From NCBI GenBank assembly GCA_021203065.1, contig JAJQBX010000010.1, forward strand, positions 48,645 to 112,644: a stretch of 64,000 nt of DNA. The letters are read 5' to 3'. The DNA comes from Oscillospiraceae bacterium. Its GTDB lineage: Bacteria > Bacillota > Clostridia > Oscillospirales > Ruminococcaceae. The position numbers were made by a program, and so were the translations under genes. Numbering within the stretch: position 1 is the first letter of the stretch; every line of letters begins with the position of its first letter. The notes beneath the pieces were generated by a model that was given only the letters and a program-made list of their open reading frames with translations, was not told the origin of the DNA and ran no database searches. Positions 33,898-41,930 of the stretch are shown one piece after another.

Positions 33898-33975
33898 TCG
33901 ACCTCCCTTCTTTTGTGTAATCTCTGCAGAGCAGAAACTACCGGAGCAGTTAACTGCCCCACAGGAAGAGGTCGA
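33898..33975 (-). promoter_or_regulatory. Shine-Dalgarno/anti-Shine-Dalgarno pairing element in the toxin leader
   Basis: GAGGTCGA at the ribosome binding site and TCGACCTC 62 bases upstream are perfect 8-base complements, extendable by GU pairs to about 11. Between them sits the hairpin made from the palindrome GGGGCAGTTAACTGCTCC (33943-33960). Confidence 0.75.
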
Positions 33976-34033
33976 CCATATTGAGTCACAAGTATGCATG
34001 CCTGCCTGTAACTCTCACTTCTCTGTCGCTATA

Positions 34034-34062
34034 ATTGTACATGATTATTCAGCATTTGTCAA
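34034..34062 (-). promoter_or_regulatory. Sigma-A promoter of the type I toxin mRNA
   Basis: Minus strand TTGACA, 17-bp spacer, TACAAT; start site near 34027. Its first transcribed bases (GACAGAGAAG) are also found at the start of the antisense RNA. Confidence 0.8.
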
Positions 34063-34072
34063 CATATTAACG

Positions 34073-34105
34073 CAAAAAGCTGTCCTTTTGGGGACAGCTT
34101 TTTAT
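34073..34105. terminator. Terminator after the aminotransferase gene (bidirectional)
   Basis: AAAAAGCTGTCC/GGACAGCTTTTT hairpin, A-tract on one side and T-tract on the other, 5 bp beyond the aminotransferase stop codon. Confidence 0.9.
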
Positions 34106-34109
34106 CCTG

Positions 34110-35303
34110 TTATCTGAGTTCTTCAATCGCCTCCGCCAAGAGCTTAACTCCCCTCTCAATCTCCTCATCAGAGGGCATCGAGTAGTTGAGTCTGAATGAG
34201 CGGGTGGGCTTACTTTCATCGCAGAGGAACGCTGTGCCGGGGACTACGAAGACGTTCTTGTCGCCGCACTTACTTACGAATTTTCCGAGGTCGATTCCCT
34301 CGGGGAGGGTACACCAGAGGAAGATTCCTCCCTCGGGACGGGTGAACTCGGCGTCTGAGGGCATATATCTCTCCAAAGCCGAAATCATCGTCTCTGCCTT
34401 GTGGCGATAGAGCTCACGGGTTTCGGCAATGTGCTTCTCAAGGTCATATTCGGTCATGTATTTCGTGCAGACCATCTGGAAGAAGACGTTGGTGTGGACG
34501 TCCTCAACCTGCTTTGCAACCACAATCTTTGAAACAAGCTCCTTGTTTGCCGTCAGGGTCCCGACACGGATTCCGGCGGCTAAAATTTTTGAGAATGAGC
34601 CGCAGTAGATGACCCTGTCGTCTACGTCGAAGCTCTTGTAGGTCGGAACGTCCTCGCCCTTGAAGCGGAGGTCGCCGTAGGGGTTGTCCTCGATGATGAG
34701 AACGTCGTACTTTCTCGCAAGTTCATATACCGCCTTGCGGTTCTCGAGTGTGGAGGTGATTCCTGCAGGATTCTGGAACGACGGGATGAGGTACATGAGC
34801 TTGGTGTTCGGGTTTTCTTTCAACGCCTGCTCCAAAAGCTCAGTGTCGATGCCGTCGGCTTTAAGCGGGATTCCAACTAACTTCGCACCGTTTGAGCGGA
34901 AAGCGTTCAACGCTCCTATGAAGCTCGGTTCTTCGCAGATGACGACGTCGCCCGGGTTGCACATCACCTTGCAGGTGAGCTCGATTCCCTGCTGACCGCC
35001 GCTGACGATGATGGTGTCGTCGTCGGGATTTGAGATGCCGTAGACTCTTGCAAGCCTTTCTTTCACAAGCTCACGAAGAGGCGCATAGCCCTCGGTGATG
35101 CCATACTGGAGAGCCATGATAGGCTCGTTTGTGAAAATATCGTCCGCAATCTCTTTGATTTCGGCGACCGGGAACGAATCGGGGCTCGGGTTGCCTGCAG
35201 CAAAGCTGATTGACCCCGGTTGCCCAAGGCTCTTGAAAATCTCCCTTATGGCAGAAGGCTTCATCCCGGCAAGCTTGTCGGAAAATCTGTACTCTAAACT
35301 CAT
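34110..35303 (-). CDS. PLP-dependent aminotransferase, class I/II (2-aminoadipate/LysN-like)
   Basis: 397 residues. Fold-type I aminotransferase of the group that resembles the C-terminal domain of MocR regulators and 2-aminoadipate aminotransferase LysN: SGGQQGIELTCKVMCNPGD, IEDNPYGDLRF (PLP-binding Asp and Tyr), GSFSKILAAGIRVG (Schiff-base Lys in SFSK) and RLNYSMPSDEEIERG at the C-terminus. Preferred amino acid is not predictable here; branched-chain, aromatic and aminoadipate donors all occur in this group. Own promoter (35347-35375) and terminator. Confidence 0.9.
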   Translation of the reverse strand: MSLEYRFSDKLAGMKPSAIREIFKSLGQPGSISFAAGNPSPDSFPVAEIKEIADDIFTNEPIMALQYGITEGYAPLRELVKERLARVYGISNPDDDTIIVSGGQQGIELTCKVMCNPGDVVICEEPSFIGALNAFRSNGAKLVGIPLKADGIDTELLEQALKENPNTKLMYLIPSFQNPAGITSTLENRKAVYELARKYDVLIIEDNPYGDLRFKGEDVPTYKSFDVDDRVIYCGSFSKILAAGIRVGTLTANKELVSKIVVAKQVEDVHTNVFFQMVCTKYMTEYDLEKHIAETRELYRHKAETMISALERYMPSDAEFTRPEGGIFLWCTLPEGIDLGKFVSKCGDKNVFVVPGTAFLCDESKPTRSFRLNYSMPSDEEIERGVKLLAEAIEELR

Positions 35304-35346
35304 GATAATTACCGTCCTTTGCGTGAAAATTTAATCTGTTGGGGAT

Positions 35347-35375
35347 ATTATAGCACTACCATGGCTGAATTTCAA
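35347..35375 (-). promoter_or_regulatory. Sigma-A promoter of the aminotransferase gene
   Basis: Minus strand TTGAAA, 17-bp spacer, TATAAT with an extended TGC; it overlaps the last codon of AAA_14 paralogue 2. Confidence 0.8.
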
Positions 35376-36583
35376 TACTCTTTGCTGAGAAGAAAATCTG
35401 CTACGTGCATAGTATTAATTCCGTTGACATTACCATCTGCAAACGGATCTGTTCTTAGAACGTACTTCGGATAGTTGTCCTTTATATCCAGAAGACGCCC
35501 ATACTCCCTCTGCCCGGTTTTATCTGAGCGGATTTCCTGAGTCACCTGTATATATAGCTTTTTGCCCTGCTTTTCTGCAATGAAATCAATCTCACCATCT
35601 GCAAGCTTTCCGACATAGGAGGTATAGCCCCTGCGACATAGCTCCAGATAGACAATATTTTCAAGGCTTGAAGCCACACTATCCTCTGAATATCCAAGAA
35701 CACTGTACCTGAGTGATACGTCCGCAAGATAGAACTTCTCCTGAGTTTTCAGAATTTCCTTTCCTTGCAAATCATAGCGTGAACAGCGATGTATGAGGTA
35801 CGCCTTTTCAAGCTTTTCAAGATAGTCGTAAACTGTTTCATTGTCTATTTTACGGTTCTCGGATTTCAGGTAATCGGAAATTGATTTTGCAGAAAATGTG
35901 TTGCCGAGATTATTGAAAACATACTTGACAACCCGTTCAAGCTGATCTATTTTGCGAATCTGGTTGCGCTTGACTATATCGGAAAAAACAGTTGAATTAT
36001 AGATGTCCCGGACAATAGTATACACTTCATCCTGCGAATACTCCTGCAGATGCGTTGCAGGAAACCCGCCAAGCCTGACATACTTAACAAGCTCCGACTT
36101 TGGATCTCCCACACTCCCGTACTGTGATTTAAACGAGAGATATTCTTCAAAAGAAAGAGTATAAATTCTGAACGACACATACCGACCAGTAAGATAAGTT
36201 GAAATTTCCGAGGACATCATCCGTGAATTTGAACCGGTCACATAGATGTCAACATCGTAATCCGAGGCAAGCGAATTTACAACCTTTTCCCAACCCGAAA
36301 TTTCCTGAACCTCGTCGAGGAAAAGATAGGTTTTGCCATCAGGCTGGATTTTAGATTTCAACATCTCAAACATCTGCCCACGTGTCATGTCTTCATATTC
36401 CATGGAGTCAAACCGACAGCTAACAATCCTATCTTCGTGAACGCCTCTTTCAGTCTGAAGCTTTTCCATAATCATTTTGAGTATCGTGGACTTTCCCGAG
36501 CGACGCATGCCAGTCAGAATCTTAACAAACGGCGTATCAACGTACTTCATAATTCTATCAACATATAACGGTCTGTAAATCAT
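35372..36583 (-). CDS. AAA_14/DUF4143 ATPase, paralogue 2
   Basis: 403 residues, same length and layout as the protein at 28948: Walker A TGMRRSGKS (24-32), Walker B TYLFLDEVQEI, RYVSFRIYTLSFEEYLSFK, and a DUF4143 C-terminus with GEIDFIAEKQGKKLYIQVTQEI, a PD-(D/E)XK-like nuclease pattern. The two differ at many positions, so the duplication is not recent or they arrived separately. Expressed from a consensus promoter with a tandem palindromic operator on the start site and two further palindromes upstream. Confidence 0.88.
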   Translation of the reverse strand: MIYRPLYVDRIMKYVDTPFVKILTGMRRSGKSTILKMIMEKLQTERGVHEDRIVSCRFDSMEYEDMTRGQMFEMLKSKIQPDGKTYLFLDEVQEISGWEKVVNSLASDYDVDIYVTGSNSRMMSSEISTYLTGRYVSFRIYTLSFEEYLSFKSQYGSVGDPKSELVKYVRLGGFPATHLQEYSQDEVYTIVRDIYNSTVFSDIVKRNQIRKIDQLERVVKYVFNNLGNTFSAKSISDYLKSENRKIDNETVYDYLEKLEKAYLIHRCSRYDLQGKEILKTQEKFYLADVSLRYSVLGYSEDSVASSLENIVYLELCRRGYTSYVGKLADGEIDFIAEKQGKKLYIQVTQEIRSDKTGQREYGRLLDIKDNYPKYVLRTDPFADGNVNGINTMHVADFLLSKEY

Positions 36584-36597
36584 TGCACACCTCCAAA

Positions 36598-36632
36598 TAT
36601 CAAATCACGATTTGCCAAATCAGGATTTGATA
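36598..36632 (-). promoter_or_regulatory. Tandem palindromic operator on the start site of AAA_14 paralogue 2
   Basis: Two back-to-back 14-bp palindromes, CAAATCCTGATTTG and CAAATCGTGATTTG on the minus strand, together forming a 35-bp near-palindrome that begins directly after the -10 box and covers the expected transcription start. Confidence 0.7.
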
Positions 36633-36634
36633 TT

Positions 36635-36663
36635 ATTATACCCGCTTGCCACAAAAAAGTCAA
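36635..36663 (-). promoter_or_regulatory. Sigma-A promoter of AAA_14 paralogue 2
   Basis: Minus strand TTGACT, 17-bp spacer, TATAAT; start site near 36628, inside the palindromic operator. Confidence 0.8.
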
Positions 36664-36666
36664 GAG

Positions 36667-36734
36667 TTTTGCGGATATAAACCGCAAAAGTTTCGGAAAA
36701 AGGAAAGTTTTGCGGGTATAACCCGAAAACTTCC
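36667..36734. repeat. Two related TATA-centred palindromes upstream of AAA_14 paralogue 2
   Basis: At 36667-36689 arms TTTTGCGG/CCGCAAAA around ATATAAA; at 36705-36732 AAGTTTT(G)CGGGT/ACCCGAAAACTT around ATA. Both share TTTTGCGG and a TATAA centre and lie upstream of the -35 box, as in the other AAA_14 gene. Confidence 0.7.
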
Positions 36735-36781
36735 TCTTCCCATACTACTCTCTTCGCCACTCAAAAATCCTCCATATCCCC

Positions 36782-36810
36782 TTGATTTCTTGTCGCATAT
36801 ATGTTATACT
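36782..36810 (+). promoter_or_regulatory. Sigma-A promoter of the secreted beta-helix gene
   Basis: TTGATT, 17-bp spacer, TATACT; start site near 36817, ahead of GAGGAGG at 36851. Confidence 0.65.
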
Positions 36811-36864
36811 ATAATTGGTTAATTGTACGAAAGCCTGAGTAAAACAATCCGAGGAGGAAATCTG

Positions 36865-38529
36865 ATGAGAAAAAAGAAATTATTATGCATAATCCTTAGC
36901 ATATTCATGGTAATAAATCTACTGCCGGCGGGGGTGACGGCGGCGTCATTTAGCGTGAGCACCTATGATCAATTAGTTTCAACCATCCAGTCGATTTTAA
37001 ATAGTGGCGATGAGACAGAAACTTACGTTATCAATTTATATGAAAACACCGAAGATGAAACGGCATACTACATAACGGAAACGTTAAAAATCTCCGGAAA
37101 CTGGAACATTACCATTAATATGAACGGAGTTACTATTAATGGAACGGGTTCGTATACATTCATCGAAGTTTCAAACGGTGCGAATGTCACAATCACAGAT
37201 GGTATAATAACTAATACTTATGACAAAGCTATAAGTGTTTACGCTTCGGGTGTCAGCACAAATCCGACTACTGTTTCCGTAAAAACTTGTGTTATCACAG
37301 ATTGTAACTATGGTTTGTGTGTATATTCCTACGGAGGTACGGGCAACGGTTCTGGGCTTAATGTTACCGTGAATTGTGAGGAGCTCTCAGCCACCACTTA
37401 TGGAATTTATGTCGATAGCTCCATTACAAGCTGCTCATCCTCTGATGTCATAACGGTAAATGGCGACATCACAGCCACCGGCACAGGTGGCACAGGCATT
37501 GCCCTCAACGGCTGCGAGAACGTGGTCGTCAATGGCGGTACCATAACCGGCACGACAGCTGCCATTTCTGTCGGCAACACTGATGCGACAATTCTGCTCT
37601 ATGGCGGCACTTATAGCAGCAATGTTTCAGCATATGTTGCAGATGGATATAGTGCATCTGAAAATAATGGAGTCTGGACAGTCGCCCACGTCCACACCTA
37701 CGGCACTCCCTCATGGAATTGGTCTACCGACTACAGCACCTGCACGGCGACATTCACCTGTGTGTATGATAGCACTCATACAGATACAGTAACTGCAGCA
37801 GTCTCAAGCATGACCACCAATGCCACCTGCACTGAGGATGGCGAGACGGTTTATACCGCTTCGGTCACCTTTGAGGGGACGGCTTATACCGATACCAAGA
37901 CGGTTGAGATTGCGGCTACCGGGCACACCACCGAGCTCCAGAACGCCAAGGACGCTACCTGCACCGAGGACGGCTACACTGGCGACACGGTCTGCACCGT
38001 TTGCAGTGAAACTATAGAAGCCGGCGAAGTAATTGCGGCTACCGGGCATAGCTATACGGCAACATTTACTTGGGCTGACGACCTGAATTCGGCGACGGCT
38101 ACGCTTACTTGCTCCGACTGCAATCACACAGTGGACAACAGTAGCCTCAGCGTACTTGTCACTTCTGTGAACAAGCTGGGAGTGGTTACAAGGACGGCGA
38201 CGGTTACATTTGGCGGCGTTACCTATACCAGTGAGACTGTAGCCGGAAAGAGCCTCCTCACAGTTCAGGCGAACTATGCGGCGGTTAACGAAGCAATTGC
38301 AAGAGCAAACGCCCTGAACGCAAGCGACTATGTCGACTTCTCCGGAGTCACTGCGGCGATAAATGCGGTGCAGTGGAACTTAAATGTCCTCAATCAGAAT
38401 GCGGTCAATGCCTATGCAGAAGCAATCAACACGGCGATTGATAACTTGGTGGAGACTTCAGCAAGCATCACTGAGGAGACGGTCGAGATCACCAATCCTG
38501 TCGAGGCGGGCAGAACCGACACGGAATAG
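36865..38529 (+). CDS. Secreted beta-helix surface protein with bacterial TGH-type repeats
   Basis: 554 residues. Signal peptide MRKKKLLCIILSIFMVINLL ending near GVTAA. Residues about 45-290 are strand-rich with periodic Asn/Val/Thr (ITINMNGVTINGTG, VTVNCEEL, VVVNGGTITG), the pattern of a right-handed parallel beta-helix. From about 295 come repeats common in clostridial surface proteins (ATCTEDGYTGDTVCTVC, ATGHSYTATF), then an Ala/Asn-rich helical segment (FIVAR-like, VNEAIARANALNASDY). No sortase motif, lipobox or C-terminal membrane helix is seen, so it is probably released. Binding target unknown. The start ATG follows GGAGGAAATCTG. Confidence 0.8.
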   Translation: MRKKKLLCIILSIFMVINLLPAGVTAASFSVSTYDQLVSTIQSILNSGDETETYVINLYENTEDETAYYITETLKISGNWNITINMNGVTINGTGSYTFIEVSNGANVTITDGIITNTYDKAISVYASGVSTNPTTVSVKTCVITDCNYGLCVYSYGGTGNGSGLNVTVNCEELSATTYGIYVDSSITSCSSSDVITVNGDITATGTGGTGIALNGCENVVVNGGTITGTTAAISVGNTDATILLYGGTYSSNVSAYVADGYSASENNGVWTVAHVHTYGTPSWNWSTDYSTCTATFTCVYDSTHTDTVTAAVSSMTTNATCTEDGETVYTASVTFEGTAYTDTKTVEIAATGHTTELQNAKDATCTEDGYTGDTVCTVCSETIEAGEVIAATGHSYTATFTWADDLNSATATLTCSDCNHTVDNSSLSVLVTSVNKLGVVTRTATVTFGGVTYTSETVAGKSLLTVQANYAAVNEAIARANALNASDYVDFSGVTAAINAVQWNLNVLNQNAVNAYAEAINTAIDNLVETSASITEETVEITNPVEAGRTDTE

Positions 38530-38548
38530 GAATTGAAAGATAATAAAA

Positions 38549-38582
38549 GGCACTCCCGAACTGGTCGGGGGTGCTTTTTTTG
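38549..38582 (+). terminator. Terminator after the beta-helix gene
   Basis: GGCACTCCCGA/TCGGGGGTGCT hairpin followed by seven T residues. Confidence 0.88.
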
Positions 38583-38721
38583 TGGGTTACTTGTCTAGGG
38601 TTTTCATCGTCGGGATTTTTAATGGGAGCCGTTCGTTATGCTTCGTGGTGCTTCGGGATGCGGTTTTTACTGCAAAATCTCCTGTTCACCATGCTTCGTA
38701 AAGCCCCATTATCATCGCACA

Positions 38722-38762
38722 TTTGCTGTCAATTTGCTGTCATTCCAAAAATTTTGCTGTCA
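38722..38762. repeat. Three direct repeats next to the integrase remnant
   Basis: TTTGCTGTCA at 38722, 38733 and 38753 (11 and 20 bp apart), between the beta-helix terminator and the 3' end of the integrase remnant. Possible arm-type integrase sites or the end of the mobile element. Confidence 0.55.
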
Positions 38763-38787
38763 GGCAAAACGGCTCGTTGAGCCCTTC

Positions 38788-39473
38788 TTAAAATACATTC
38801 AATGTTGCAGATAACCGTTCAAACGATTCCTGCTTTTTCTGTTCAGTTGCTTCGGCATAAACGTCCATCGTTGTCTGGATGTCCTTATGCCCCATGATAG
38901 ACTGGATGACCTTCAGATTGGTCTCCTGTTCGCAAAGCCTTGTACAGAATGTGTGCCGCAGATGATGTGCCGAAAAATCAGGCAATATCACAGCTTCACG
39001 GTGTTCCTTTTTGGCGTTGACTTCCTCACCGGCTTTTGCTTTTGGCTTTGAGATATGCCGAAGTCCTGTTTTCGCCCACCGGATAATAAACCAGACTATG
39101 ATTGATGCTGATAACGCTGTTTTCATAGTCAAGGTCTTCCCAGCGGAGTCCCAAAGCTTCGCCAATTCTGCAACCCGTTCCCAAAAGGACGGTGAAGATA
39201 GCCCACCAGTGGCAATAAATCGGGTGGTTGGCGATATGCTCCATAAACGCCCGCTGTTGCGGGATGGTCAAGGCGTGGCGCACGCCCGAAGTTTTGTCAG
39301 AGCTTTTTTAATCTCAGCCATTACACCATCTGCGGGATTGTTCCGGATGATGTTGTCCCGAACCGCAAGTTGGAATGTCGGATGCAATAGCGTATGTATG
39401 CTCTCAAATGTCCAAGCCATCCAACTGATTTTTGGTTAGCTCTGCCTCGCAAGTCTTTTCTTGTCTTTGCCAT
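38788..39473 (-). pseudogene. Tyrosine recombinase/integrase remnant (internally deleted and frameshifted)
   Basis: Pieces of one integrase in several frames: a start MAKTRKDLRGRANQKSVG at 39473 behind AAGGAGG, a middle part TVLLGTGCRIGEALGLRWEDLDYENSVIS-type segment (39026-39283, with the first catalytic Arg) and a C-terminal part FSAHHLRHTFCTRL ... IMGHKDIQTTMDVYAE (38788-39165, with HxxR, H and Tyr). The total of 686 bp is a little over half of a normal Tn916-type integrase, and the core-binding domain plus the segment after the first catalytic Arg are missing or out of frame. The element can no longer excise by its own integrase. Confidence 0.85.
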
Positions 39474-39638
39474 AATCAAATCCTCCTTCAAAATGAAGAA
39501 AGGCTCGATACGGTCAGGCTTGAATAATATTTTCTTCATTGCCTGCAAGACGACTTTTGTTGTACTCGCTTTTATTATATCTTTTATACAACAAAATGTC
39601 AATACCCGTACCAAGCCCTTTCACGATTCTTCTGCCGA

Positions 39639-39848
39639 TTAAGCTACCCGGAATGTTTCGAGATACTTTTCTAAAATCTCGCAGTTCACAAGGGCAACCT
39701 TATCAATCTTATAGACGGCTTTTGCTTCCTTTGCCAACTCCTGAAACTTGGTCAATCCCATGCTGTACAACTCTGCACCCTCCTGATAGCGGACAAATTT
39801 CTTTGCCATCTTCTTCGTGGCTTCAACGTCTCTGCGACTATAACCCAT
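39639..39848 (-). CDS. DUF6462-like/excisionase-like small protein
   Basis: 69 residues: MGYSRRDVEATKKMAKKFVR, GAELYSMGLTKFQELAKEAK, VNCEILEKYLETF. It resembles the DUF6462 and Xis-like winged-helix proteins that accompany integrases and relaxases in clostridial elements, where they act as recombination directionality factors. AAAGGAGAAGCCT precedes the ATG. Its 5' end overlaps the relaxase frame by 97 bp, probably because that frame has lost its stop codon. Family call is from memory. Confidence 0.65.
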   Translation of the reverse strand: MGYSRRDVEATKKMAKKFVRYQEGAELYSMGLTKFQELAKEAKAVYKIDKVALVNCEILEKYLETFRVA

Positions 39849-40534
39849 AGGCTTCTCCTTTCTATTTGATTATCTTTCCAATCCAGTTGTTGTGTGTCTG
39901 GTTTGCGAGTATAAGCCCTCACAACCTCTTCCGGTATCCTCTCCAGAATCTCAACCGCATCAAGATACTGATGCCTAAGCCTCTCATCCTCAAGCTTCTT
40001 GAGTACGCTCTGTTTAGAGGACTTCTCAAGCGTCTGCGTGAGCTGTTCGTTTTTCTTCCTGAGCTTCTTCTTGTTCCCGACAATCTCCTTGGCACTCAAG
40101 CGATTGTCTTCAGTCAACGGTACGAAAGACAGGTGCATATGCGGCGTCTTCTCGTCCATATGTACTGTTGCAGAGATGATGGTTTCAGGTCTTTGATGTT
40201 GCTTGATGAAGTCAAGAGCTTCTTGAAAGTAAGCCCTTATCTCATCTTTCTTCTTATTCTTGAAGAACTCCGGTGTTGCAGTCACAAGGGCTTCCACTAA
40301 CCTCACGCTGTCCGTCCGTGTCCTGCAACTGGCTTCCTTAATCTGTTGCTCGGCAACGGCTCGATACTTTCCCTGTGGCTCGACAAGGTGAAAGTTCAGG
40401 TGACTTTTGCTGGTGTCCACATCGGGGTTGCTGGCGTATTTCTCCTTCGTTCGCTCATTGTGAGCCTCTATGTTTGAAATCTCCGGACCTTTGTATTTTG
40501 CGAATCGGAGAATTGCGTATTGTGGTTTTGGCAT
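39752..40534 (-). CDS. mobV: MobV-family relaxase, shortened
   Basis: 260 residues. Motif I region ISNIEAHNERTKEKYASNPD, motif II CRTRTDSVRLVEAL and motif III HMDEKTPHMHLSFVPLT (metal-binding histidines) identify the pMV158/Pre-type relaxase that nicks oriT. Normal members are 400 or more residues: here the sequence after KEIVGNKKKL jumps to a short coiled coil, so the conserved TQWQDKFW-type segment and most of the C-terminus are absent, and the last 30 or so residues read through into the next gene. The nuclease domain could still be active; mobilisation is doubtful. Confidence 0.85.
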   Translation of the reverse strand: MPKPQYAILRFAKYKGPEISNIEAHNERTKEKYASNPDVDTSKSHLNFHLVEPQGKYRAVAEQQIKEASCRTRTDSVRLVEALVTATPEFFKNKKKDEIRAYFQEALDFIKQHQRPETIISATVHMDEKTPHMHLSFVPLTEDNRLSAKEIVGNKKKLRKKNEQLTQTLEKSSKQSVLKKLEDERLRHQYLDAVEILERIPEEVVRAYTRKPDTQQLDWKDNQIERRSLWVIVAETLKPRRRWQRNLSAIRRVQSCTAWD

Positions 40535-40592
40535 TTTTACCTCCTGTATAGCGTGTTTTCTTTAAAAAGCTATGTACATACATACACGGGTG

Positions 40593-41930
40593 TCACTCCA
40601 CCCATTCAACCGGTATGTATGTACGTTGCGAATTGGCGATGTTCTCCGCTTGTGCAACTGTTTCTATCCCCGTAAATCCCCAGACACGTCGCCCTGCTGA
40701 ATTGGTGATGTTGTTGCAATGCTCCAAGTGGTACTTGTCGGCACTTGCCACCATGCAATCGCTGAAGCTTCGGGATTTGAGTGGGATAAGGGAGTTCTCC
40801 TCACACCACATTCTGTAAACCTCATACAGGTCTTTGGAACTTGCTGTTGCGCTTTCACTGAGCCGTATATATCCCTCTGATTCAAGAAAGTCAAAGATAT
40901 TGTTGTTATCTCTCTTGACAGACTCTCTGTTGTTCTTTGTCCGTTGGCTCTCTGTGAATCTGAAGTTGTTCTTGGCAAGTCGCCTTAGTCCTTCAAACGC
41001 CCACAAGAATATACCCTCAGCTTCACTCTTCATCTTCTTCGAGATGTCAGGGTCGTCTATTCTGTCAACGGGACGTTCTTTTGTCGTAAGGACTAATTGT
41101 CTTCTGTAAAAGCCGTCACTACGGTCATACAACGCTTGCAGGTCTCCATTGCTGAAAGCTAAGAGCCTTGCAAACATATATCCTTGGTAACTCTGCTTTC
41201 CTTTTCGTTCCAAATCCATCTTGCCTTGAGCAGTAACTATTGACTTGACGTAGTTGGTCTGCCTGAGTGCTTCTATACGCATATCGTCATCAACGCAAAG
41301 TAGGATATGTTCAAGGTCTGCTCTTGCAAACCTGTTTTCGGATACTTTTCCTATGCTTCCGTCTTTCATGTTGCTTCCGAATAATGAGGAAAGAACTACT
41401 CCAATCTGAGACTTACCTTCACCGCCGTTGCCTTTGATGATCATCATGCGCTGACCCTTATTGCTTGGAATAAGGCAGTAACCGATGAACTCTTGGAGTG
41501 TCGGAATATCTTCGGGGTGCAATAGCTCACTCAGGAAAGACAACCACACCGTCGGCTCAAGCGCATCAGGACTATAGGCTACCGGCAGTCTGTTTCGGAC
41601 AACAGCGGGTTTACCCTCAACGAAACTACCGTCAAGATAAAGCGTTCCGTTTGACAGATGTATCTTATCTTCTTCCGGCAGGAAATCTTCAACCTGTGCG
41701 GCTAACTTCATGACTTCTATGATGTTGTTAATCTTTCCGGGGATGTTGTTTACGGCGCAGTGCCTGAGTTCATCATAGATTTCACCTCTGAGAGGCAAGT
41801 CATCCGTGACTCTACCGTCGGGAGTGAAGAAAGCGTTGTTTGCAAAGATAATCTTGCGATTACTTAAGAACTCACTGCAAAAGAGTGCTTCGTTTATGTT
41901 CTTGCCATCGAACCAGACAGGATTATTCAT
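40593..41930 (-). CDS. P4-type phage/plasmid primase-helicase (D5_N domain)
   Basis: 445 residues. Superfamily 3 helicase with Walker A IKGNGGEGKSQIG, Walker B LLCVDDDM, sensor region ARLLAFSNGDLQALYDRSDGFYRRQ, preceded by a D5_N domain (LSNGTLYLDGSFVEGKPAV, WLSFLSELLHPEDIPTLQEF). It would unwind element DNA during replication. Start ATG 41930 follows GAGGAGGTCAATC; the frame extends to 42032 but inside the primase gene. Overlap with the CHC2 gene is 8 bp, so the pair acts as a split primase-helicase. Confidence 0.88.
   Translation of the reverse strand: MNNPVWFDGKNINEALFCSEFLSNRKIIFANNAFFTPDGRVTDDLPLRGEIYDELRHCAVNNIPGKINNIIEVMKLAAQVEDFLPEEDKIHLSNGTLYLDGSFVEGKPAVVRNRLPVAYSPDALEPTVWLSFLSELLHPEDIPTLQEFIGYCLIPSNKGQRMMIIKGNGGEGKSQIGVVLSSLFGSNMKDGSIGKVSENRFARADLEHILLCVDDDMRIEALRQTNYVKSIVTAQGKMDLERKGKQSYQGYMFARLLAFSNGDLQALYDRSDGFYRRQLVLTTKERPVDRIDDPDISKKMKSEAEGIFLWAFEGLRRLAKNNFRFTESQRTKNNRESVKRDNNNIFDFLESEGYIRLSESATASSKDLYEVYRMWCEENSLIPLKSRSFSDCMVASADKYHLEHCNNITNSAGRRVWGFTGIETVAQAENIANSQRTYIPVEWVE

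Noticed and set aside
39752..39848. Overlap of the relaxase end with the Xis-like gene as a genuine overlapping gene pair
   Set aside because: The relaxase is shortened and its last residues do not look like MobV; read-through after loss of the original end is simpler.
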